DNA from: Myroides odoratimimus
GTDB taxonomy: Bacteria > Bacteroidota > Bacteroidia > Flavobacteriales > Flavobacteriaceae
Assembly (NCBI RefSeq): GCF_030326305.1
Contig: NZ_JACAKB010000003.1
Location: 1 to 64,000 of the forward strand
Direction: 5' to 3'
DNA length: 64,000 bases
Shown here: positions 15,998-25,116 of the stretch, piece after piece
Position numbering within the stretch: the stretch's first letter is position 1
Layout of the letters: each line of letters starts with the position of its first letter
The notes under the pieces: generated by a model
What the model was told of the DNA's origin: nothing
Databases searched by the model: none
What the model saw: only the letters and a program-made list of their open reading frames with translations
Translations under genes and position numbers: made by a program

Positions 15998-17161
15998 CTA
16001 TAGACCTACTGTCCAACCTTTAGTCCAATCTGGTACTTCAGCACCATTTCCTGCACCTTTAGCTTCTCCAGCAGTAAATACTTTAGAAACATCTACTGCA
16101 TCTCCTTTAGTATTTTTACCTTTAGTAGGCTTAGTAGTTGTACTGATTAATTTCACATTGGTTAACAACAATGAACCATCATTTACGTTGTTGATAGTTT
16201 CATCATGCTCTACATCAAATGCAGTTGCATAATTTCCGATTACTACATCATTTAATTTTCCTTTAGTTCCCTCGCGTAACTTCATTGCTGTTCCTTCTCC
16301 ATCTACAGCAGGTAGTAATGTGATTCCTGTGATAGTAGGGTTAGAATAAGGATTAGCTGCTCTGTTTTTAGAATTGTTATCTGCTTCGAAGCCTTTGTCT
16401 GCTGTACCAGATTGTTTAGAGAACCAAGCTTTGTTTTCTTGACCATTCCATCCTTCAGTCCAGTCAAACTGATCATCATCGTTATTAGATGATACTAAGT
16501 ACTGTGCACTAACTGTTCCTCCGAACCACTCAAATCCGTCATCAGATCCTTCGTGTGCTTGTACATATTGGATTACAGTTCCACTTCCTACTCCGAATAA
16601 AGAAAGTCCATTGAATTCTTTTTCAGTGTTGTAGTTAGCTCCTGCGTATTCGATTCTTAAATATTTAATAGAACCTGAGTTATCATTAGCTTCTTTTCCT
16701 CCGTATGTTAAGTCTGATACTTCAGCTGTTGCTGTTTCTGCTTTGTTAATAGGTGCTTTACCACATACTACTAGACCTCCCCAGCTACCTCTTTTCTTTT
16801 CTAGAGCTGTCATTACTACAGGATTGTTTTGTTTTCCTTCTACGTAGATTTTTCCTCCTTGTCCTACTGCGATATAAGCAGAAGTACCTCCTTCACCGAT
16901 AATCTTAACTCCTTCTGGGATGTTTAATGTAGCCCCGTCGTTAACGATTAGTTTCGATGTAAGTTTATATGTTTTGTTTGCTTCTAAGTTTAGTTTATCT
17001 CCTTTTTTAAGTTCTCCACCTAATTTGTCTCCGTTTATTCCTGGAGTAGTTGTTCCTGGATCTGTCGTTCCTCCTCCGTTATTATCATCACTTGATGAAC
17101 AACTTGCTAATGTTAATGTAACTAATGCAATACTGAATCCTGCTCTTAATAATTTTTTCAT
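15998..17161 (-). CDS. Beta-helix lipoprotein next to a TonB receptor
   Basis: A 387-residue lipoprotein (lipobox TLTLASCSSSDD) with a Gly/Thr/Pro-rich linker and a long domain with the repetitive, Asn/Gly-rich look of a right-handed parallel beta-helix. Segments include LIVNDGATLNIPEGVKIIG, RGSWGGLVVCGKAPIN, GGTVIQYVQAHEGSDDGFEWFGG and DDQFDWTEGWNG. The acidic loops EGSDDGFEW and DDDQFDWTEG could bind cations. It lies downstream of a TonB-dependent receptor on the same strand (334-bp gap holding a terminator), so it is probably a surface partner in the same uptake function. The substrate is not known. Confidence 0.75.
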   Translation of the reverse strand: MKKLLRAGFSIALVTLTLASCSSSDDNNGGGTTDPGTTTPGINGDKLGGELKKGDKLNLEANKTYKLTSKLIVNDGATLNIPEGVKIIGEGGTSAYIAVGQGGKIYVEGKQNNPVVMTALEKKRGSWGGLVVCGKAPINKAETATAEVSDLTYGGKEANDNSGSIKYLRIEYAGANYNTEKEFNGLSLFGVGSGTVIQYVQAHEGSDDGFEWFGGTVSAQYLVSSNNDDDQFDWTEGWNGQENKAWFSKQSGTADKGFEADNNSKNRAANPYSNPTITGITLLPAVDGEGTAMKLREGTKGKLNDVVIGNYATAFDVEHDETINNVNDGSLLLTNVKLISTTTKPTKGKNTKGDAVDVSKVFTAGEAKGAGNGAEVPDWTKGWTVGL

Positions 17162-17495
17162 GTGTAATATAGTTTTTTATATTGTTTGATACAAAGATGT
17201 CTAGAAAACAGAAAATACATGTTAACTCATTGTCATTGAATAATTAACAGTTTGTTTCCTTAGTATTAAATAGATGTTAAGTAGGTTAATTATAATAGTG
17301 GTATAACCTGTATTTTAAGTGTGTGTAAATAGGAAAGAGGGATGAATGCTTTTGTAAGTTATTAAGAGATAAATGTTTTTTTAAAATAGGTCATATAGAT
17401 TATGATTTTAAGTGATCCTTTTTTAAAAAAATAAAGCGAGAGCCTTATTAGAAGGCTCTCGCTTTGCTTGTGGGGTATTATATGGTATTTGTATT
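17162..17495. other. Gap between the TonB receptor gene and the lipoprotein gene
   Basis: No gene is present. It holds the receptor terminator (17425-17465) and the lipoprotein promoter region. The minus-strand CATCTTTG at 17192-17199 is one mismatch from a -7 box. The TTAAC words near 17219-17250 are candidate operator half-sites, seen only by eye. Confidence 0.5.
17425..17465 (-). terminator. Terminator of the TonB receptor gene
   Basis: AAAGCGAGAGCCTT (17433-17446) and AAGGCTCTCGCTTT (17452-17465) form a perfect 14-bp stem. The A run on the plus strand at 17425-17431 is the T tail of the minus transcript. Confidence 0.92.
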
Positions 17496-20249
17496 CTAGA
17501 ATGAATAGTTTAGGCTTAAGCTAAAGTTTCTTCCAAGTTTATATGATCTTACTAAGACATCTTGTGTCGAGTTTTGTTGTTCTCTTTCGATTTTTGGATC
17601 TAATAAGTTTTTAGCATTTAAACCAATACCAAACCTCTTATTAAACTTCATCTTGAAAGTAAAATCTAACATACCGAATGCTTTGTCTACTAGGTTACCA
17701 CTTTGCTCTGTTCCGATAGAGTATAGTTTATCAGAGAAATGCGCATAAGATACAGTAGTCATTAAGTTTTTCTCACCCCATTCTTTGATATAAGATAAGT
17801 CAGCATTTAATAAGAAATCTGATGCACCTGTGAAGTCTGAGTTATCATGAGTAAACGAGGTAGACAGATATTTGTTTTCTCTATTTACTTTGTCATTGTC
17901 TAATTTTTGGTATGTCTTCATGATAGAAGCGTTTAATCCTCCTGTCAGTTTATTAGTATTTACATCATCGAAGCTGATTAAGTTTTTACGTACTTCTATT
18001 TCTAGTCCCGCTGCATATCCATAATCACCTGTATTCGCGTATGTGATATCATTAGAAGAAGAAGCCGAAACAATCTCATTGATTGGGTTTTTAATATATT
18101 TACCAAATACAGAAGCAGAGAATACTTCATCATTAGTTGGGAAAAATTCCCACTTAAGATCTACGTTGTAGTCATCAGATGCATATAAGTCTGGGTTACC
18201 TACTTTAATCTCTGTAACATCCTCATAGATAAATCTAGCTCTCTCTTTGAATTGAGGTAGAGTATATGTTTTAGATGCAGCAAAACGAAGGTTGTTTCTA
18301 TCATCTACAGCATACTTTAAAGACAAACTTGGTAAGAAAGCATTTTTATCCAATGTATTAGAGTTTTTATCTGCATCTAATTGGGTTTGCCAAGTAACTT
18401 TTTGAGTGATAGTTTCAAATCTAGCCCCAATAGTACCTGATAATCTATCTGATAATTTGTACTCAACATTTGCAAAACCTGCATGTACTGTCATATCTCC
18501 ATCATAGGTTTGAGGTAATAATGCATTAGGTGTATTCGCACCTCCTCTAAAAGTATACGTTTCGAAGTATCCGTTGTTGAAGTTTTGTTGGTTAAAGAAG
18601 TTATCTAGCGCATACGGATTTATGTTTTTGTTGTAATCAGCATTGATCTGAAATACATACTGTGTAGCCTTAAACTCTCTGTTCTTTTGGCGTAAGTTAT
18701 ACCCTACTGTTAACTTTCCATCGTATAGGTTCTCACTATTTTTACCGAATTTATAAGATGCAGCGATATTTGCACCTACTTCGTTTTCGATTAGATCCTC
18801 GAAGTATCTGTTATTATCAGATCTTGAGTTAGTCGAAAATTCGTAGTTATCTTGTCCTTTAATTTTGTTTAAAGTGTACATCTGTCTGTCAGGAGTCTGT
18901 GCAGAGATATTATTAAGAGCTAACCCCCAGTTTAGGTCTATTTGATCATTTAGTTTATGATCTCCTAATAATTGGTTTACGAATAGACGATCTTGTCTGT
19001 AGTTTTGTCTTGATAGAAGCGTATTTTCATAGTAGTCTTTTCTATCTGTGATATCTCTGATGTATCCAGTGTACTCATCTAATTTTTCTTGAGTACCATT
19101 GATTAAAAGAGTATTGTATTTAATACTATTTCTAGAGTTGATATTGTATTCTGCATTTAACATCGCAGTAGTATTCGTATTATACTCATAAGATTTCATG
19201 TATAAATCTTTTGTAAAGCTGTTTTGAGCTTGAGCAGTACGATTAATTCCTTCTTTGAATTTGTAATTGTTGTCAAAAGATACAGTAGCAAAGATGTTTA
19301 ATGAAGACTCTGCTCCGAAGTAGAATGATTTACCTCCATTTAGTCCTAAGCTCATTCCATAAGGAGATTTGTTTTTTGTCTGTGCAGAGTTTTTAAAACT
19401 AAAACTTTCAAGTGCGTTACTAGGTTGTTTTGTATTAGAGAACCCTAAAAAGCTTCTGTCTGATAGAGATCTAAACTTATCCTCTCCTACAGCATTAGAA
19501 TTAATGTTTGACCCTAAACTAATGTTGAAGAATCCCTCTCCACTGTGTTTTTTAGAGATAATATCTATATTTCCTCCTGCGAAGTCTCCAGAGTTTCTTG
19601 CACTGTATGCTTTATCTATTGAGATGTATTCTACGATATCAGTAGAGAATAAATTTAGGTCAATATTCTTTTTCTCAGGATCATTTGACGCTAGAGGTAG
19701 TCCATTTAGAGAAGTACTATTATATCTATCTCCTAGTCCACGTACGAATATTGTTCCTGTACCTTCTTGTTTAGCTACTCCTGTTGTTTTCGCTACTGCA
19801 GAAGCCACATCACTTACCCCTTTACGAGATAGTTCTTGTGAACCTATATGTTGTTTGATCTCACTAGATCTCTGTTGTTCTATAAGTAGAGCTGATTCTC
19901 TAGATTTAGAACGCGTAGCTTCTACCACTACTCCTTCTAGTTCTACATGTTCAGAGGCTAATGCTATATTTATTGTTTTTGTTTCTTTTTTTGCAACTGT
20001 GATTGATTTTTCTTGAGTTACATAACCCATATATTGAAATTGTAATATATAAGTACCTGCTTCTACTGAGATACTATAACTACCATCTAATTCTGTGTTT
20101 ACTCCTTCAGAAGTATTTTTAATTGCCACGGTAGCATAGGCTAGTGGTTCATGCGTAGAGTCATCTGTTATTTTTCCTTTAATTTCGGCCTTTTGTCCAT
20201 AAAAAGTGGCTGATACCATTAAGGTTAAGATCACTAAGAAATTTTTCAT
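17496..20249 (-). CDS. TonB-dependent outer-membrane receptor with CarboxypepD_reg domain
   Basis: A 917-residue receptor. It has a signal peptide to about residue 19 (ATFYGQ), a CarboxypepD_reg-like beta domain (residues 21-107: IKGKITDDSTHEPLAYATV, ELDGSYSISVEAGTYILQFQYMGY), a plug (GTIFVRGLGDRYNSTSLNGLPL) and a long barrel ending in the terminal SLNYSF with the usual aromatic last residue. It moves a ligand across the outer membrane using TonB energy. It is not followed by a SusD, so it is not a classic glycan SusCD pair. The divergent PhoB/PhoR-like pair may control it; phosphate-linked uptake is an inference. Confidence 0.9.
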   Translation of the reverse strand: MKNFLVILTLMVSATFYGQKAEIKGKITDDSTHEPLAYATVAIKNTSEGVNTELDGSYSISVEAGTYILQFQYMGYVTQEKSITVAKKETKTINIALASEHVELEGVVVEATRSKSRESALLIEQQRSSEIKQHIGSQELSRKGVSDVASAVAKTTGVAKQEGTGTIFVRGLGDRYNSTSLNGLPLASNDPEKKNIDLNLFSTDIVEYISIDKAYSARNSGDFAGGNIDIISKKHSGEGFFNISLGSNINSNAVGEDKFRSLSDRSFLGFSNTKQPSNALESFSFKNSAQTKNKSPYGMSLGLNGGKSFYFGAESSLNIFATVSFDNNYKFKEGINRTAQAQNSFTKDLYMKSYEYNTNTTAMLNAEYNINSRNSIKYNTLLINGTQEKLDEYTGYIRDITDRKDYYENTLLSRQNYRQDRLFVNQLLGDHKLNDQIDLNWGLALNNISAQTPDRQMYTLNKIKGQDNYEFSTNSRSDNNRYFEDLIENEVGANIAASYKFGKNSENLYDGKLTVGYNLRQKNREFKATQYVFQINADYNKNINPYALDNFFNQQNFNNGYFETYTFRGGANTPNALLPQTYDGDMTVHAGFANVEYKLSDRLSGTIGARFETITQKVTWQTQLDADKNSNTLDKNAFLPSLSLKYAVDDRNNLRFAASKTYTLPQFKERARFIYEDVTEIKVGNPDLYASDDYNVDLKWEFFPTNDEVFSASVFGKYIKNPINEIVSASSSNDITYANTGDYGYAAGLEIEVRKNLISFDDVNTNKLTGGLNASIMKTYQKLDNDKVNRENKYLSTSFTHDNSDFTGASDFLLNADLSYIKEWGEKNLMTTVSYAHFSDKLYSIGTEQSGNLVDKAFGMLDFTFKMKFNKRFGIGLNAKNLLDPKIEREQQNSTQDVLVRSYKLGRNFSLSLNYSF

Positions 20250-20400
20250 ATAAATAAGTGTGTTGTATTATTGGTGCAAAGAACCTAGATGTATGTATCG
20301 TGAATGTTAATCTAAGTTTAATTTTTTGCGTACATTAGGTTACCAAATCGTTAACATATTAAATTATTGTAAAGTCTACATTTAATAATGTATTATGCTC

Positions 20401-20408
20401 TATATTTG
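20401..20408 (+). promoter_or_regulatory. -7 box of the two-component operon
   Basis: TATATTTG matches TAnnTTTG, 25 bp before the response-regulator start. The 184-bp divergent region also holds TTAA words at 20314-20360 that could be operator half-sites. Confidence 0.45.
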
Positions 20409-20433
20409 ACCTACTAAAACACACAACATAAGT

Positions 20434-21126
20434 ATGAAGAATTCTGAAATTAAGATCCTTTTAGCTGACGATGAGCAAGATATTATCGATATCATTGGAT
20501 ATAATTTAGAGCAAGAGGGGTATCAAGTATTTACTGCAACAAATGGTAAGCTAGCAGTGGAGTCTGCAAATCAAAATAAACCACATCTTATCATATTAGA
20601 TGTAATGATGCCTGAGATGGACGGTATAGAAGCATGTGAGTTAATCAGAAAAAATAGCAGTTTATCTAATAGTGTCATTACTTTTTTAACAGCACGTGGG
20701 GAAGATTACTCACAAGTAGCAGGTTTTGAAGCTGGGGCAGATGATTATATCACAAAACCTATTAAACCAAAAGTACTGATGAGTAAAGTAAAAGCATTAC
20801 TTAGACGTGCCCGATTCAGTGATGACACATCTAGTAATATTATAGAGGTAGGGGATATTAGAATAGATAGAGATGAATATAGAGTATTTGTTCGCAAAGA
20901 AGAAATTGTATTCCCTAGAAAAGAATTTGAACTACTGTATTTACTTATGGCTAAACCAGGCAAAGTATTTACTCGAGACGAAATCTTAGATGCAGTATGG
21001 GGTAATGAAGTAGTAGTAGGAGGAAGAACCATAGATGTACACATCCGAAAACTAAGAGAGAAGATCGGAGACAGTTACTTTAAAACAATAAAAGGAGTAG
21101 GATATAAATTTGACCACGCAGAATAG
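20434..21126 (+). CDS. OmpR/PhoB-family response regulator
   Basis: A 230-residue regulator: the receiver domain has acidic pocket D12-D13, phospho-acceptor D56 in LIILDVMMPEMDG and K108 in YITKPI. It is followed by a winged-helix DNA-binding domain with PRKEFELLYLLM, DEILDAVWG and TIDVHIRKLREKIG. It is separated by 3 bp from its kinase gene and divergent from the TonB receptor. The receiver and wing sequences are closest in style to PhoB/RprY of Bacteroidota, but which signal it answers cannot be read from sequence. Confidence 0.92.
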   Translation: MKNSEIKILLADDEQDIIDIIGYNLEQEGYQVFTATNGKLAVESANQNKPHLIILDVMMPEMDGIEACELIRKNSSLSNSVITFLTARGEDYSQVAGFEAGADDYITKPIKPKVLMSKVKALLRRARFSDDTSSNIIEVGDIRIDRDEYRVFVRKEEIVFPRKEFELLYLLMAKPGKVFTRDEILDAVWGNEVVVGGRTIDVHIRKLREKIGDSYFKTIKGVGYKFDHAE

Positions 21127-21129
21127 TTA

Positions 21130-22191
21130 ATGGCAACTAAATTTAAAAACTCTTATAAGTTCGCAATAAAGTCTGCATCATCTATTACCTTAATAAGCTT
21201 TATTGTAACCTTCCCTATAGGTGTATTTTATCTAAATATTCCAGTTTGGATAGTGCTAGGATATCTAGTAATCTTATTCACAATGTCCTTTTTTATTCTT
21301 CAGTATCGCGTAGAACACTTTATTTACAGAAGAATAAAAAAAATATATGACAATGTCTCTTTATTAGAACACGCCGATCTAAGAAGTAGAGCTGTGACGA
21401 CTGATATGCAGACCTTGACAGAAGAAATCCAGAAATTTGCTAAAAACAAGAAGATCGAGATTGAGTCTCTTCAGGTGAGAGAAGAGTATAGAAGAGAGTT
21501 CTTAGGTAATATATCGCATGAACTAAAGACTCCTCTATTCACGATACAGAGTTACCTAGAGACTCTACAAGATGGTGCGATCAATGATCTTAAGGTCAGA
21601 GATCGTTATATAGAGCGTGCCGCTCAGAGTGTAGATCGTCTTATCTATATCGTTAATGACTTAGATATGATTACTAAGCTTGAGTCTGGTGACCTACATC
21701 TTAATATCGTGACTTTTGATATCGTAGAGACGATTAGACATGCTTTTGACTTTTTAGATTATAAAGCTAAGAAAAGAAATATATCTCTAATCTTTGACCT
21801 GAATTATAACAAGCCTATCTATGTAGTTGGAGACAAAGAACGAATAGGGCAAGTTATTACAAATCTAATAGATAACTCTATTAAATATGGCAAAGAAAAG
21901 GGAACTACAGAAGTAACTATAGAAGACTTAGTGAACAATAAATTAATTATTCGAGTGACTGACAATGGTCTTGGAATAAAGAAAGAGAACGTAGCTCGTT
22001 TATTCGAACGTTTTTATCGCATAGATAAGAGTGGAGCTAGAGCAGTGGGAGGTTCAGGTTTAGGATTATCTATAGTGAAGCATATCGTAGAGGCTCATGA
22101 AGAGCATATCTATGTGGAGAGTAGTTTTGGTTACGGATCGGAGTTCTCTTTCACTTTAGAGAAAGCTTTTGTAGACTCTACAGATAATTGA
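21130..22191 (+). CDS. PhoR-like sensor histidine kinase
   Basis: A 353-residue kinase. It has two adjacent membrane segments (about 16-36 and 38-58) with almost no periplasmic loop, so it probably senses within the membrane or through partners, as PhoR does. The H-box is FLGNISHELKTPL with H130. The ATPase domain has VITNLIDNSIKYG (N), VTDNGLGI (G1) and GGSGLGLSIV (G2). It is co-transcribed with the response regulator. PhoR identity is suggested by architecture only; no pst or phoU gene is nearby. Confidence 0.9.
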   Translation: MATKFKNSYKFAIKSASSITLISFIVTFPIGVFYLNIPVWIVLGYLVILFTMSFFILQYRVEHFIYRRIKKIYDNVSLLEHADLRSRAVTTDMQTLTEEIQKFAKNKKIEIESLQVREEYRREFLGNISHELKTPLFTIQSYLETLQDGAINDLKVRDRYIERAAQSVDRLIYIVNDLDMITKLESGDLHLNIVTFDIVETIRHAFDFLDYKAKKRNISLIFDLNYNKPIYVVGDKERIGQVITNLIDNSIKYGKEKGTTEVTIEDLVNNKLIIRVTDNGLGIKKENVARLFERFYRIDKSGARAVGGSGLGLSIVKHIVEAHEEHIYVESSFGYGSEFSFTLEKAFVDSTDN

Positions 22192-22259
22192 TTATTAACC
22201 AATAAGGTATCTATTTGTTGCGTATAAAATTAAAATAGTATAGTTTCACTATAATTACT

Positions 22260-22267
22260 TAATTTTG
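22260..22267 (+). promoter_or_regulatory. -7 box of the trmB operon
   Basis: TAATTTTG lies 26 bp before the GTG start of trmB. Confidence 0.45.
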
Positions 22268-22293
22268 CGCAAATTTATAATGAAGTATATCAC

Positions 22294-22965
22294 GTGGGAA
22301 GTAAAAATAAACTAAAGCGATTCAGAGAGAACGAAACTTTTGATATTGTATATCAGCCGACTAGAGAAGACATGATAGGAGAGTTACCTCAAAAAGGGAA
22401 TTGGAATAAAGATGTTTTTAAGAATGATAATCCTATCGTATTAGAACTAGGATGTGGAAAAGGGGAATATACAGTAGAGCTAGCGAAGCGTTTTCCTGAG
22501 AAAAACTTTATTGGTATTGATATTAAAGGTGCTCGTTTTTGGCGTGGTGCTAAGACGGCTGTGGAGTCTGGAATGACTAATGTGGCTTTCTTACGTACAC
22601 AAATCGAATTGATAGAGCATGCTTTTGCAGCAGGTGAAGTGAGCGAAATCTGGATTACTTTCCCAGATCCTCAGATTAAGTATAAACGTACTAAACACCG
22701 TCTAACGAATAGCGAATTCCTTAAGCGATATAAGAATATTTTATCAGCGGATGGTATTATGAACTTAAAGACGGATAGTGAGTTCATGCATGGGTATACA
22801 TTAGGACTTCTACACGGAGAAGGGCACGAAGTTATTTATGCTAATCACCACATTTATAAAAATGAAGGTGCACCTGCGGTAGTAACAGAAATTCAAACTT
22901 TTTACGAATCACAGTATTTAGAACAAAATAAACCTATAACTTACATTCAATTTAGAATTAAGTAA
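22294..22965 (+). CDS. trmB: tRNA (guanine-46-N7)-methyltransferase
   Basis: The enzyme uses SAM to make m7G46 in the tRNA variable loop. The SAM motif is VLELGCGKGEYTVELA, and the family signature is EIWITFPDPQIKYKRTKHRLTNSEFL; the late segment AVVTEIQTFYESQYL also fits. The length of 223 residues is normal. The start is GTG, because the nearest upstream ATG (22280) is in another frame. The gene is followed after one base by the LysE-type exporter gene and then the alkyltransferase-like gene, making a three-gene operon. Confidence 0.94.
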   Translation: MGSKNKLKRFRENETFDIVYQPTREDMIGELPQKGNWNKDVFKNDNPIVLELGCGKGEYTVELAKRFPEKNFIGIDIKGARFWRGAKTAVESGMTNVAFLRTQIELIEHAFAAGEVSEIWITFPDPQIKYKRTKHRLTNSEFLKRYKNILSADGIMNLKTDSEFMHGYTLGLLHGEGHEVIYANHHIYKNEGAPAVVTEIQTFYESQYLEQNKPITYIQFRIK

Positions 22966-22966
22966 G

Positions 22967-23593
22967 ATGGGAGTAGAAGTTGTCACACTTTTATTTTTTG
23001 GTTTTTTAGCAGCGACCTTGGGAGTTTCTCTTCCAGGGTTGCTTAATATGACGGCTGTCAAGATCGCTAAGGAAGAAGGAGGGCGCAATGCTTTTTCGTA
23101 TGTCTTAGGAGCTTCGACAGTTATTTTTATACAGACATTTATCGCCATTTTCTTTTCTAAGCTTATTGATTCTAGTCCCAGTATTACTGAGGCTTTACAC
23201 GAAATTGGTTTAGCTATTTTTGCGATATTGACGATTTACTTCTTCTTTTTCGCAAAGAAAAAAGAGATGGAGAAAAAGAATAACCCTAAGAAGAGTAAGT
23301 CACCTTTTGTATACGGACTTTTCTTGGCTTCGATCAATGTTTTCTTAATTCCGTATTATGTTTTTTTAAGTATTACACTGGCTACTTACGATTATCATAT
23401 CTTTGATCTTGTATGTACTGTATTCTTTTCTTTAGGGGTGGTGATAGGGTCAGCGATGATGTTCTATCTCTATATTTCCTTTTTTAAGAAACCCTCTAGA
23501 GAAGATGCTTTCATCTTGCGCAATATTAACTACGTAATTGGGACTATTACAGGTATTATCTGCTTGATCACGATATATAAGTTATTGAAATAA
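22967..23593 (+). CDS. LysE-family transporter
   Basis: A 208-residue integral membrane protein with about six hydrophobic segments and a basic loop (AKKKEMEKKNNPKKSKS) in the middle. The opening segment FFGFLAATLGVSLPGLLNMTAVKIAKEEGG has the family's conserved proline-glycine region and the following short loop. LysE/RhtB relatives export amino acids; the substrate here is unknown. Its start lies one base after trmB, and its stop overlaps the next start (TAATG), so translation is probably coupled. The family call is moderately sure. Confidence 0.75.
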   Translation: MGVEVVTLLFFGFLAATLGVSLPGLLNMTAVKIAKEEGGRNAFSYVLGASTVIFIQTFIAIFFSKLIDSSPSITEALHEIGLAIFAILTIYFFFFAKKKEMEKKNNPKKSKSPFVYGLFLASINVFLIPYYVFLSITLATYDYHIFDLVCTVFFSLGVVIGSAMMFYLYISFFKKPSREDAFILRNINYVIGTITGIICLITIYKLLK

Positions 23594-23928
23594 TGGGTAA
23601 ACAAGATAATTTCTTTGAACGTGTTTTCGCTGTTGCAAGACAGATACCAGTAGGTAGAGTGACTACTTACGGAGCTATAGCGAGAGCTATCGGGGCAGCG
23701 CGTTCGGCTCGTATGGTAGGTTATGCTATGAATGCATCTCATGATGATGATACAGTACCTGCACATCGCGTAGTCAACAGAAATGGGTTATTGACAGGTA
23801 AATTTCATTTTGAAGGAACTAATCTGATGCAGCAGTTATTAGAGAATGAAGGCGTAAAGGTTATTGATAATAAAGTTGTCAACTTCAAAGAGCTACTTTG
23901 GGAACCTACCGTGTATGAAGGTGAATAG
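23593..23928 (+). CDS. Alkyltransferase-like (ATL) protein
   Basis: A 111-residue MGMT-family DNA-binding domain. It keeps the helix-turn-helix region (GRVTTYGAIARAIG, ARSARMVGYAMN with R40) but has PAHRV at residues 56-60 where methyltransferases have PCHRV. The acceptor cysteine is Ala, so it cannot remove alkyl groups itself. ATL proteins bind O6-alkylguanine and hand it to nucleotide excision repair. The first residues are coupled to the transporter stop. Confidence 0.9.
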   Translation: MGKQDNFFERVFAVARQIPVGRVTTYGAIARAIGAARSARMVGYAMNASHDDDTVPAHRVVNRNGLLTGKFHFEGTNLMQQLLENEGVKVIDNKVVNFKELLWEPTVYEGE

Positions 23929-24123
23929 ATAAGCTTATAGATTACTTTTTTTCTCTATTCGTGTATTTTAATCTTGTCGAATATATGTTATTGGTTCATA
24001 TTTTGAATTAGTTGATTTGTTGCTTATTTTGACAAATAAATGCTTAATATTTTCTTTTAAGTATCTATTATTTACTTTTTATGAGTTTGAGAGGACTCTT
24101 TCTTTAATGTTTTTTCACATATT

Positions 24124-24170
24124 TAGGCTATTGAAGCCTTTTTTTGTGTTCTTTTTTTAAAAAAAGGCTT
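24124..24170 (+). terminator. Candidate terminator after the trmB operon
   Basis: A short AGGCT/AGCCT stem followed by seven T overlaps a second 12-bp inverted pair (24134-24145 with 24159-24170). It lies about 195 bp past the last stop. Confidence 0.5.
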
Positions 24171-24303
24171 TCTTTTTTTGCACTCATATTGAGATTGTAA
24201 CAGGTTAAGTTGTTGATTGATAATGATGTATAATTGTTTATGTTTTTAATGATTAAAAAGTATACTAGGCTTTAATCCTATATACAGCGCGCTTTAGAGT
24301 GAA

Positions 24304-24402
24304 CTTCTTCAAGAGTTCTTCAACATTTCCCCAAGATTGCTCTAGTAGAGGGCTTATTTCTTGAAGAAGTCTTGAAGATATGTTGGGGCAGTGTTGAAGA
24401 GG
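24304..24402. repeat. Intergenic element B: CTTCAA word in both orientations
   Basis: Forward words on the left (CTTCTTCAAGAG, TTCTTCAACATTTCCCC) are mirrored on the right by reverse words (TTGAAGAAGTC, TTGAAGATATGTTGGGG, GTGTTGAAGAGG). Together they form a long imperfect stem. The sequence is unrelated to elements A, C and D, but the plan is the same. Confidence 0.6.
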
Positions 24403-24474
24403 TAAAAAGGATGTAAGATACAAGGAACGAGTTATTGCATTTTATTGTGTGTTTTTAGGTGTAAAAAAACAGTT

Positions 24475-24951
24475 ATGAAGGGCTTTTTGTTTTTAGTGTT
24501 ATCTTTTTTCTCGGTCGTGACTAGTTGTTACTCTAGTGAAGGTACTAGCTCCTTTTATCTTAAGAAAGACCTCTTAGGGATTTGGGAATATGTGTCTTCT
24601 AAGGTATATGATATAGAAGGGAACATTGTAAGGGAAGAGGAAGAAGAGAGCCCTAATCACTGTAAGTTGTTGATCATAACTTTTGATGAAGAGAGTATAG
24701 AATATTTTAAGTATAACGGGATAGATAAGGAAGGAAAATGTATAGAAGTGAGTCAAAAAGTAAAGTACGATTAGAGAGATGACTGTATTTATACACTTGA
24801 TAGTGAAGGAGAGTTAGACTTGGGTGAGATGTTGGTGATTAAAGAATTATCTGACGATACGTTTTCTTTTTATAGAAGGCTAGCGAATCCTATTGTCAAT
24901 AATGGAATAGCACTTCAAGGCGTAGAGTTAAAACTAAAAAAAGTGAAATAG
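24475..24951 (+). pseudogene. Lipocalin-like lipoprotein gene interrupted by one in-frame TAG
   Basis: From the ATG at 24475 the frame encodes a lipoprotein signal (FFSVVTSCYSSEG) and a mature part with LLGIWEYVSSKVYD and SIEYFKYNG, then meets TAG at 24772-24774 after KVKYD. The same frame stays open for 58 more codons, with a credible continuation (RDDCIYTLDSEGELD, MLVIKELSDDTFSFYRR, GVELKLKKVK), to a TAG at 24949. The pattern GIWEYV... with a late strand LVIKEL resembles small lipocalin-like lipoproteins of Bacteroidota. A single nonsense change explains it; a sequencing error is the main alternative. Confidence 0.75.
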
Positions 24952-25086
24952 AAAAGGTTGAAGATTAGATAGAGCACAGACTAAAAGCCTGTGTTAATTT
25001 ACCTTTATCTCAATTGATAAGTAAATTACGTTAATGGATGTTGTATAAATGTGTACCATGATTTATATAAATACATAAAATGGTTT

Positions 25087-25094
25087 TATATTTG
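25087..25094 (+). promoter_or_regulatory. -7 box of the ATPase/nuclease operon
   Basis: TATATTTG lies 22 bp before the ATPase start; no -33 word is visible at the usual distance. Confidence 0.45.
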
Positions 25095-25116
25095 AGAATA
25101 TAATAGAGTTAATACA

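Larger units (their letters stand above)
23929..24474. other. Gene-free gap with stem structures
   Basis: No gene is present. At 24134-24170 AAGCCTTTTTTT and AAAAAAAGGCTT form a perfect 12-bp stem, possibly a terminator of the trmB operon. Element B lies at 24304-24402. The remaining sequence is AT-rich. Confidence 0.65.

Noticed and set aside
19369-20016. Long open frame antisense to the TonB receptor gene
   Set aside because: It is a 215-codon shadow of a real, family-matched gene on the other strand with no start signal.
24445-24474. Upstream extension (CVFRCKKTV) of the interrupted lipoprotein
   Set aside because: The ATG at 24475 starts a proper lipoprotein signal peptide; the extension uses a non-ATG codon and would disrupt it.
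24772-24774. TAG as a recoded sense codon (stop-codon read-through)
   Set aside because: Nothing in the sequence suggests recoding: there is no structured element after it, and other genes end normally in TAG.
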